Source of the DNA: Phycisphaerales bacterium
GTDB lineage: Bacteria > Planctomycetota > Phycisphaerae > UBA1845 > UTPLA1
Assembly (NCBI GenBank): GCA_022360095.1
Contig: JAKSDK010001896.1
Span: forward strand, 62,001-126,000
Direction: 5' to 3'
DNA length: 64,000 bases
Below the pieces are notes generated by a model. It had not been told where the DNA came from, made no database searches, and worked only from the letters and a program-made list of their open reading frames with translations. This document shows, piece by piece, positions 1 to 5,689 of the stretch; the stretch's first letter is position 1, and each line of letters opens with the position of its first letter. Position numbers and translations under genes: made by a program.

Positions 1-920
1 TTAAGACATTGCAGGTTCGCGGCGCGCCGGCCATTGGCGTGGCGGCGGCCTATGGTGTGATCGTCGGTTTGGACGAACGTTCGCCGACCGATGAGACCTG
101 GCCGGATTTGGTGGACAAGGCTTGCGATCATCTCGCCACAAGTCGCCCGACCGCAGTCAATTTGTTTTGGGCACTCGGACGTATGCGGAATCATGCTCGA
201 AGGCTCGCAGACCAAAGCTGGCGGCAGGCCAGAATTGCCTTGCTGGACGAGGCTCACAGAATTCGCGATGAGGACGCCGCCATGTGTCGCGCGATTGGCG
301 AAGCGGGTCAGCATCTTGTGCCTGAGAATGGCGGCATCATCACGCACTGCAACGCCGGAGCCCTGGCGACCAGTGAGTACGGCACTGCTTTGGCCGTGAT
401 GTATGCGGCCCATCACCGCGGTCGAAAGTTCACGGCCTATGTGGATGAGACGCGTCCGCTGTTGCAGGGTTCTCGGCTGACGGCGTGGGAGTTGCAACAG
501 GCCGGGATCAACACCATGTTGATCTGCGACAACATGGCTGCCGTGATGATGAAAGAGGGCAAAGCGCAGATCGTGATTACCGGGGCCGATCGAATCGCCG
601 CCAACGGCGATACGGCAAATAAGATCGGCACGTATGGCCTGGCCGTCCTGGCTGCCGCCCATGATCTGCCGTTCTACGTCGCTGCCCCGAGCTCGACCTT
701 TGACCTGGCGTTGAAGGACGGTTCGGTCATTCCCATTGAGCAGCGCGATCCGTCGGAAGTGCGGACCGTCATGGATCGTCAAACGGCTCCGGATGACGTT
801 CCGGTCTGCAATCCCGCGTTTGACGTGACGCCGGCTCGGCTTATTACCGGAATCATCACGGAGAAGGGTGTTATCAGCCCCGTCACGACCCAAGCCATTC
901 AAACCGCCCTCCAAGATTGA
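1..920 (+). CDS. mtnA: S-methyl-5-thioribose-1-phosphate isomerase, 5'-truncated by the window edge
   Basis: This enzyme isomerises methylthioribose-1-phosphate to methylthioribulose-1-phosphate in the methionine salvage pathway, in the cytoplasm. The open frame is already running at the first complete codon (base 3), so the true start lies upstream and roughly 40 to 60 residues are missing. The visible part begins with VRGAPAIGVAAAYG, the conserved N-terminal substrate-binding stretch of MtnA. It contains THCNAGALAT, which carries the catalytic cysteine, and TGADRIAANGD followed by NKIGTY, which carries the catalytic aspartate. The related eIF2B-alpha fold could be confused with it, but the cysteine motif argues for MtnA. 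The gene ends 207 bases before a structured leader and a small peptide gene on the same strand; nothing suggests a shared function. Confidence 0.95.
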   Translation, partial: KTLQVRGAPAIGVAAAYGVIVGLDERSPTDETWPDLVDKACDHLATSRPTAVNLFWALGRMRNHARRLADQSWRQARIALLDEAHRIRDEDAAMCRAIGEAGQHLVPENGGIITHCNAGALATSEYGTALAVMYAAHHRGRKFTAYVDETRPLLQGSRLTAWELQQAGINTMLICDNMAAVMMKEGKAQIVITGADRIAANGDTANKIGTYGLAVLAAAHDLPFYVAAPSSTFDLALKDGSVIPIEQRDPSEVRTVMDRQTAPDDVPVCNPAFDVTPARLITGIITEKGVISPVTTQAIQTALQD

Positions 921-962
921 TGGTGGATTCTAACGTTCCTCCTGCTTTCGTGTCTTACTCCT

Positions 963-1028
963 CGTGAAGTGTTGGGAAACGCTTGTGCATGAGGTGCACA
1001 TCGTGGCAACTTTCTCCGCGACTTCACG
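963..1028 (+). promoter_or_regulatory. Structured leader upstream of the RiPP-type operon
   Basis: Three nested pairings can be drawn in 66 bases. The outer stem is CGTGAAGT (963-970) with ACTTCACG (1021-1028), perfect over 8 bp. The middle stem is GGGAAA (974-979) with TTTCTC (1011-1016), with one G-U pair. The inner hairpin is TGTGCA (984-989) with TGCACA (995-1000) around a 5-base loop. Further inverted pairs lie downstream, for example CCGACC (1037-1042) with GGTCGG (1063-1068). There is no T-tract, so this is not a typical intrinsic terminator for mtnA. It could be a leader RNA controlling the peptide gene, or the terminal structure of mtnA mRNA. It matches no riboswitch class I know. 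Confidence 0.4.
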
Positions 1029-1127
1029 AAACCAATCCGACCAACGGTACCCAGCCGGAGGCGGTCGGGACGGTCTCGGCCGATGGTCCGGCAGTGTCGA
1101 TTGGTAGTCATGAAAGCGAGGTAACTC

Positions 1128-1259
1128 ATGTCGAAAACTACCGTCGAACGGAGGACGCAGCGTGCCGTGAAGAGCGCGGTTCGCGAATTGGTCCGACTGC
1201 GCACCTCCGCGCGAAATGAGGCCGTGGCACGTAACTGTTGCTGCAGATGCTGCCGCTAG
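1128..1259 (+). CDS. 43-residue cysteine-rich RiPP precursor peptide candidate
   Basis: The short frame begins MSKTTVERRTQR and ends ARNCCCRCCR before TAG. It starts with ATG after GAGG (1117-1120), at a normal ribosome-binding distance. Residues 7 to 36 are rich in Arg, Ala and Val and could form an amphipathic leader helix. The last seven residues are a cysteine core with five cysteines. There is no hydrophobic signal peptide. It lies directly upstream of an MNIO-family oxidase gene, and MNIO enzymes (MbnB, TglH, BufB) are known to modify cysteines in ribosomal peptides. The role as substrate is inferred from position, size and composition. I do not recognise this core sequence among the MNIO substrates I know: it is not the EGKCG type of bufferins, the methanobactin type, or the single C-terminal cysteine of TglA. 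Confidence 0.75.
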   Translation: MSKTTVERRTQRAVKSAVRELVRLRTSARNEAVARNCCCRCCR

Positions 1260-1304
1260 TCCGCGGTCATTCGCGAAACACGAGCGGGTCCCGGTGCGGT
1301 CACA

Positions 1305-1319
1305 GGGCCCCCGGGGCCC
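1305..1319 (+). promoter_or_regulatory. GC hairpin between precursor and MNIO genes
   Basis: GGGCCC, loop CCG, GGGCCC forms a perfect 6-bp stem 45 bases after the precursor stop codon and about 40 bases before the oxidase start. No T-tract follows. In RiPP operons, hairpins at this place often stabilise or partly terminate the message so that the precursor is made in excess over the enzymes. That role is inferred here. Confidence 0.45.
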
Positions 1320-1358
1320 AATCGTTTGGCGATCAGGCTTGAAGAGGAGATATTGCTC

Positions 1359-2183
1359 ATGACACCTGCCATTGGTCTGGCACTTCGCGAGGAAAACAGG
1401 GTGGTTCTGGATGAACCGGCGCTGAGCGCGGTTGAAGTCACGTTTGAACGCGCCAACGACGATTTGCGAATCGAGAACTATGTGGGTGGGATGGACTTCG
1501 ACTATGTCAGCGTACACGCCCTGAAACTAAGCCCGGCCAGTGCCGACCCGCCGAAGACCGATTATCTGGATGCCGTCCGGCGAGTTGCCGACGAAAACGG
1601 GGCTGATTCCATCAGCGATCATCTCGGCTTCACGCGTGACGGCGATGACGGAGTCGAACTGGGACATTTCTCGGTGCCGCCCTTTACCAGCGTTGCGCTT
1701 GACGTGACGTGTGAGAATATCGAGATCATCCAAAACTATTTTGGCGAACGGCATTTTTTTATCGAGAACATCGCGTATCTCTTTCAGTTCGACGGCGAGA
1801 TGAGCGAGGCCGAGTTTCTTAATGCGGTGCTCGCAAGGACCGGGTGTGGTTGGCTGCTGGACGTCACGAATGTCTATGCCAACGCCCTGAACCATCGCTA
1901 TGACGCCTACGAGTTTATCCGGAGCGTTATGCCGTCGGCGGGCCGGGTCCAAATTCACCTGGCAGGCGGCTTCTTCGAGGAAGACGGCATTTATATCGAT
2001 AGCCACAGTCATCCGATTCCCAAAGAGGTTTGGGAGCTCTATGAGTTCGCATTAATGATTGGACGAGGCAAAGTGGATGCCGTTTTCATCGAGCGTGACC
2101 AAAACTTTCCCGACGAGTCCGGCTGGCGCGGCGAAGTGCGGAAGGCGCGTGACCTGGCCGAGCGGCAAAGTGTGACGTCATGA
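1359..2183 (+). CDS. MNIO (DUF692) multinuclear iron oxidase, RiPP-modifying
   Basis: The protein has 274 residues. The ATG at 1359 is chosen because AGAGGAG (1344-1350) sits at the right distance; a TTG at 1326 in the same frame has no such site. The TIM-barrel MNIO family oxidises cysteine or other residues in ribosomal peptides using two or three iron atoms. Family motifs are present in order: IGLALREE near the N-terminus, SVHALKLS (His53), SDHLGFT (His88), IENIAY (Glu136), LLDVTNVYANALNH (Asp168, His179), QIHLAGG (His200), DSHSHPIPKEVWELY (Asp214, His216, His218) and IERD (Glu245). Two points are unusual. HLAGG replaces the common HLAGH, and the stretch after the first strand reads VEVTFERAND instead of the usual Glu-x-x-x-Glu-Asn-Tyr type. 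This suggests a divergent subgroup. It lies between a cysteine-rich peptide gene and a coupled partner gene. Confidence 0.88.
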   Translation: MTPAIGLALREENRVVLDEPALSAVEVTFERANDDLRIENYVGGMDFDYVSVHALKLSPASADPPKTDYLDAVRRVADENGADSISDHLGFTRDGDDGVELGHFSVPPFTSVALDVTCENIEIIQNYFGERHFFIENIAYLFQFDGEMSEAEFLNAVLARTGCGWLLDVTNVYANALNHRYDAYEFIRSVMPSAGRVQIHLAGGFFEEDGIYIDSHSHPIPKEVWELYEFALMIGRGKVDAVFIERDQNFPDESGWRGEVRKARDLAERQSVTS

Positions 2184-2935
2184 GTGGAAAAGAGGACTAT
2201 CGGGCACGTCTCACCCATCTTGTCCGAGGAATGCTCACCGGAGATGGCCGAGAGATCGTGCGGACCCTGGTGGCGGGTTCCAGATCCGAGTCGATAAAGA
2301 TGTTCATTGAGGGGAATCAAGAGAAACGATTCGGCAAATTACAGGCTCATTTGGAATTCATGGCACAGGGAATCGAGGGCATCGAACGGTACGTCCGGTC
2401 TTATATTCTGTGCCAACCGTTGTCGCCGTATGCCACGGTCTTTGTCGACGCAGAGCGTTTTCTTGTTTGGCTGGAACGGACCGTCATGCTCTTGCCGGAG
2501 CAACAGGACTTTGTTGCATACCAGCGCGCACAACATCGAATTGCGGCGAAGGCCCGACACAATCGCCGGGACTATGTGCAATTCGACAAATTGTCACGGC
2601 GGATGGATCCGTTGAATATTGGATTTGCGCTCGATGACGAGGATTCGTGGATTCATCTGAATCCGATGCATGTTTGGACGCGCTTTCACACGGATGTCTT
2701 GCTGGATGGCGAGGCCGTGCCACCTGTCGATGTCTTATGCTACGCGGCCCTTGAAGAACTGCGCACGACGATGCTGGATTCGTTTGGAACTCAACTTGTT
2801 CGGGAGTTGAGTATGTATGGTCCCTGCACGCTCAGCCAATGGTCCGCACTCAGCCGTGCGGCCGGGCGCGACGAGATCTTCGAGTTTTGCACAAGCTTGG
2901 CCGAACTGAGGCTCATTGCCGTCGATGGCGCCTGA
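2180..2935 (+). CDS. MNIO-associated partner protein of unknown family
   Basis: The 251-residue protein starts with ATG overlapping the stop codon of the oxidase (ATGA at 2180-2183), so translation is probably coupled and the two proteins are probably made in similar amounts. I do not recognise the family. The first half is helical and charged. The middle contains IHLNPMHVWTRFHTDVLLDG (about 158-177), with several histidines. The last 60 residues (about 190-250) look like a winged-helix fold (LVRELSMYGPCTLSQW onward). In known MNIO operons this position is held by the leader-binding partner (MbnC, TglI, BufC/DUF2063 types). By position and size the same role is inferred, as binder of the precursor leader and partner of the oxidase. 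There is no signal peptide and no membrane segment. Confidence 0.6.
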   Translation: MSGKEDYRARLTHLVRGMLTGDGREIVRTLVAGSRSESIKMFIEGNQEKRFGKLQAHLEFMAQGIEGIERYVRSYILCQPLSPYATVFVDAERFLVWLERTVMLLPEQQDFVAYQRAQHRIAAKARHNRRDYVQFDKLSRRMDPLNIGFALDDEDSWIHLNPMHVWTRFHTDVLLDGEAVPPVDVLCYAALEELRTTMLDSFGTQLVRELSMYGPCTLSQWSALSRAAGRDEIFEFCTSLAELRLIAVDGA

Positions 2936-2973
2936 TCGCGATGTGTTGATAATGTAATCCGATTGCAAAGCCT

Positions 2974-2989
2974 CGGGCAGGCCTGCCCG
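2974..2989. terminator. GC-rich palindrome after the RiPP-type operon
   Basis: CGGGCAGGCCTGCCCG is a perfect 16-base palindrome, 38 bases after the partner gene stop. It has no T-tract, so it may be a Rho-independent-like stem, an RNA-stabilising hairpin or a protein-binding site. It separates the operon from the TlpA-type gene. Confidence 0.35.
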
Positions 2990-3132
2990 GGGTCTGACGG
3001 ACGGGAATTTTTCAACCCGGACGGCGTACACACGGGCTATAATTACCGACGGAATCATCAAGAAAACGGTCAACCTTTGGATCGGGCAGGTGTCTGACCG
3101 TTGGAGCGAAATAATCCAAGAAAGGAACGATC

Positions 3133-4389
3133 ATGTTCAAACGCGGATCGACTCTCATCACGGCGTTGTTATGTAGCTTTGTCGTCGGGCCGTCATGGGC
3201 AGCCGAGCTTGGTGATCCGGCGCCGCCGCTCAAAATCAAAGAATGGGTCAAAGGTGGTCCGATCGATCTTCGGCAGGGTCTGGGAAGACGCATTTACGTC
3301 GTGGAGTTTTGGGCCGTGTGGTGTCAACCATGCCGGGAAAACATTCCTCATCTGACGGACCTTCAGAGGAAGTTCAAGGACAAGGGACTGGTTTTCGTGG
3401 GCATCAGCGACGAGCCGGCGGAGACCGTCAGGCCCTTTGTCAGAAAGATGGGCAGCAGCATGGATTATGTCGTTGCCATCGACGACAACTTTGGGACCAA
3501 CAAGGCATACCTGCAGGCGTTTGGGGTCAACAGCATTCCTCACGCGTTCATCGTTGACGAGACGGGCCGAATTGCGTGGCACGGCAACCCGGCAATCGAA
3601 GGTGAGCTGGAAAGAGCGATCGAGCAAGTTGTGGAGAAGGCCGGCAGGACCCAGGGTTCGTCTCCGTGGAATGCACTATCACCTCCCATCAATCAGGGCA
3701 GGGACTTCGACGCGACGAGCGATGATGAATTTTGGCCGGATCGCGAGCAAAGAACCTCGCGGCCGATGGCCGAGGTCGTTCCGAATCGCGCTGCGCGACA
3801 GCCTTTCGTTTTCGATGGGCAACCCGATGACTCGCCCTGGGCAGCGATTGACGCCCCGGCGTCTTACCCGATGACGAATCGCTCCGGTGACCTTCCATCG
3901 ACCGAGACGCGGTACGCTGCCAGAGCGCATGGTAGGCCGCCGAATATTGAGATCGAGATCGATTCGCTGGATGGAAAGCTCTATCGGACATACGACGGCT
4001 GGCGGCTCGAAATCGAATATGAAGTCGAGGCGGAAACAAATCGACGTTTTCATTCGGATGGGTTGGAGTTGATCTTATCTTTGAGCGAGCGTGGCTATCG
4101 TGTTGTCGATCGTGAAGGACAGCCCTTTCTTTTCAGGGTTCCGCTCGATCGGCCCACGGAAGTCGACGATGACGAGATCGAATTTGAGGGAAGGTTGGCG
4201 ATAGACCTGCCGTATGCCTCGTTAAGAAATCCGGATCGTTTACGTCTTCGCGGAGACATAAGGTCTCCAGGTTACGAGCATTCTCTCGATCGTAAGTATG
4301 ATTCCGTTCGGTTCAAGTCGCGTCGCTACCGCAGATACGGTGGAGTGTACGCTGACCCTTGCAACGTCTACGTCGACGTGGGGTGGTGA
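3133..4389 (+). CDS. Secreted TlpA-like thioredoxin with a long C-terminal extension
   Basis: The 418-residue protein has a signal peptide (cleavage likely after PSWAA, residue 24). A thioredoxin domain of the TlpA/ResA type spans about residues 25-175, with active-site motif WCQPC (Cys64, Cys67) and the cis-proline loop SIPHAFIV near residue 137. Such proteins act outside the cytoplasmic membrane as thiol reductants or oxidoreductases. Residues 180 to 418 form an extra region, probably beta-rich. It has charged strands and a basic-aromatic segment near the C-terminus (KSRRYRRYGGVYADPCNVYV) with one further cysteine. I do not recognise the extension. It lies about 200 bases downstream of the MNIO operon on the same strand. 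A link to thiol handling of the peptide is possible but unproven. Confidence 0.85.
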   Translation: MFKRGSTLITALLCSFVVGPSWAAELGDPAPPLKIKEWVKGGPIDLRQGLGRRIYVVEFWAVWCQPCRENIPHLTDLQRKFKDKGLVFVGISDEPAETVRPFVRKMGSSMDYVVAIDDNFGTNKAYLQAFGVNSIPHAFIVDETGRIAWHGNPAIEGELERAIEQVVEKAGRTQGSSPWNALSPPINQGRDFDATSDDEFWPDREQRTSRPMAEVVPNRAARQPFVFDGQPDDSPWAAIDAPASYPMTNRSGDLPSTETRYAARAHGRPPNIEIEIDSLDGKLYRTYDGWRLEIEYEVEAETNRRFHSDGLELILSLSERGYRVVDREGQPFLFRVPLDRPTEVDDDEIEFEGRLAIDLPYASLRNPDRLRLRGDIRSPGYEHSLDRKYDSVRFKSRRYRRYGGVYADPCNVYVDVGW

Positions 4390-4423
4390 TTTGCGTGTAT
4401 GCCGAGTAGCTTGACCGATGCGC

Positions 4424-4455
4424 GCCGGCGGCAGGGCGAAGGGCAACTCGCCGGC
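4424..4455. terminator. Hairpin between convergent genes
   Basis: GCCGGCG (4424-4430) pairs with CGCCGGC (4449-4455) around an 18-base loop. It fills the space between the stop of the thioredoxin gene on the plus strand and the stop of the lipoprotein gene on the minus strand. It could serve both, although neither side has a clear T-tract. Confidence 0.4.
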
Positions 4456-4758
4456 CTAGTCGTCATATTTGTCCTTTAGTTCGTCCAGTTCATCTTTTAG
4501 CTCGCGTTTGTCTTCTTCAAGCCTTCGGACTTTGTCTTCGAGATAACGATTTCTTTCGTAGGCTTCGGCGAGCTTCTGTCTGGCGTCCTCGTGATTTCTG
4601 GTTGAAGGAGCGCGACTTGAGTCGACCCGTCGCGGTTCATGTCTGTTGGCGATGTGCACATTGTCCGGGGCCTTCAGATTTACACATCCGGTCGAAATCA
4701 AGGCACTGCACAACGACGCGATCACAAGGCAGGACATAGATAGGTTTCGTTTCGGCAT
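4456..4758 (-). CDS. Small coiled-coil lipoprotein
   Basis: The start is taken at the ATG at 4758 (MPKRNLSMSC), which has GGAG at a normal distance; an upstream ATG at 4779 adds seven residues and has no better site. The 100-residue product has a lipoprotein signal peptide with lipobox LISTGC. A polar linker follows, then a strongly charged heptad-like tail from about residue 60 (EDKVRRLEEDKRELKDELDE), which predicts a coiled coil. This is the architecture of small Lpp-like or scaffold lipoproteins in the cell envelope. The exact function is unknown. The neighbours, a secreted thioredoxin and a LysM lipoprotein, are also envelope proteins. Confidence 0.75.
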   Translation of the reverse strand: MPKRNLSMSCLVIASLCSALISTGCVNLKAPDNVHIANRHEPRRVDSSRAPSTRNHEDARQKLAEAYERNRYLEDKVRRLEEDKRELKDELDELKDKYDD

Positions 4759-4882
4759 GTTTTGGATCTCCAAAAACATCTTGTGTAGAGACGGGGCATC
4801 CTACTTGCGGAATCTGGAGGGGGTCAAGAAGTCTCGATGTGACGAGTGCTCCGATCGCGCAGATCGTTCGACCACTATGAAA

Positions 4883-4912
4883 GAAGCCTTGGCTCGAAGG
4901 AGCCAAGGCTTC
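4883..4912 (-). terminator. Strong hairpin, likely terminator of the 57-residue minus-strand gene
   Basis: GAAGCCTTGGCTC (4883-4895), loop GAAG, GAGCCAAGGCTTC (4900-4912) is a perfect 13-bp stem. On the minus strand it is followed by TTT, a short T-run. It lies about 105 bases downstream of the small gene at 5017-5190. Confidence 0.6.
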
Positions 4913-5016
4913 CAAGCAGGTCAATATTACCGCGGCGCCGATGTATGAACGAATCGTACGACCCGTTCGTTTCAATCAGGCGATGCGCCTGAGCGCCGTC
5001 AGGTGAGTTTTCGGGG

Positions 5017-5190
5017 TTATCGTGCGAACAGCGCGAATGCCCAGGCGATCGGAGTCAGGACGAGGTCAAGCATCGGGTTTGAGTCGATCGCTCCGATGAG
5101 AGCCGCGTAGAGGAGGTCCGGGCTGAGCTTGGGAATCAGCGGAAGGTTGAGAACGTTGAACGACGGAGTGATAAACGGAATCGGAATCAT
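5017..5190 (-). CDS. Small hydrophobic protein (57 residues), possible membrane peptide
   Basis: The frame begins MIPIPFITPSFNVLNLPLIP and ends IAWAFALFAR. It is preceded by AAAGGG at a weak ribosome-binding position. A longer in-frame start at 5271 adds a charged region unlike the rest and is less likely. The product is rich in Pro, Leu, Ile and Ala, with two hydrophobic stretches, and could be membrane-associated. It matches no family I know. A strong hairpin terminator downstream supports transcription of this strand. It is divergent from the LysM lipoprotein gene. Whether it is translated is uncertain. Confidence 0.4.
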   Translation of the reverse strand: MIPIPFITPSFNVLNLPLIPKLSPDLLYAALIGAIDSNPMLDLVLTPIAWAFALFAR

Positions 5191-5689
5191 CAATCTACCC
5201 TTTCTTTCTGTGTGGACTTCAATCCGACAATTCGTGATCGCGAGACTCAGATTCGTGAGCCGCAGGATCACGGCCTGTCGCTACGCCCGATCAGTTTTTT
5301 GCATCGACAAAACCTATCCTTCGATTCACATAGGCTTTTAGAAATCGGCTTGTCCCTGCGGATTTGTGATAAGAAGGATAATGAATCGTTCTTTGCTCTC
5401 GGAAGTTGTAATTTGTTTGAAAAAATAACCTTAAGGCTGGCGTGGATGTCCGGAGGGCACTCGATTGCATCCGTTATCGGCCGGTTGGATCACACTGTTT
5501 TCGGAATCAGGCTTTCGCCCATGACCTGTGGCTCGTATCGCGGTAGCCTTCGCAAAACCTTGTGGTCTCAAGGTTCTCTCTCTAGAATTCGGCTCTTTTG
5601 GGTTTTCGAACGGTTCCTTCTTTACGGATTGGACGATGTGCGGCGATCAGCCTGAGGCCGACGCTGTACGCAACGCCGCTGGTTTTCGT
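5191..5689. other. Divergent intergenic region without a supported gene
   Basis: About 500 bases separate the small minus-strand gene from the LysM lipoprotein. Open frames on the plus strand here (for example 5212-5655) lack coding character and recognisable motifs. The region is AT-richer than its neighbours near 5330-5430 and should hold both promoters; I cannot place their boxes with confidence. Confidence 0.4.

Noticed and set aside
930..1517. A minus-strand open frame of 195 codons covers the precursor peptide gene
   Set aside because: It has no motif, no ribosome site and overlaps the MNIO start. The plus-strand peptide has a good ribosome site and a meaningful context.
1359..2183. 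Assignment of the oxidase as a BufB-type enzyme of a bufferin operon
   Set aside because: The precursor has no signal peptide and no EGKCG motif, and the partner is not recognisably DUF2063, so the bufferin label is not justified.
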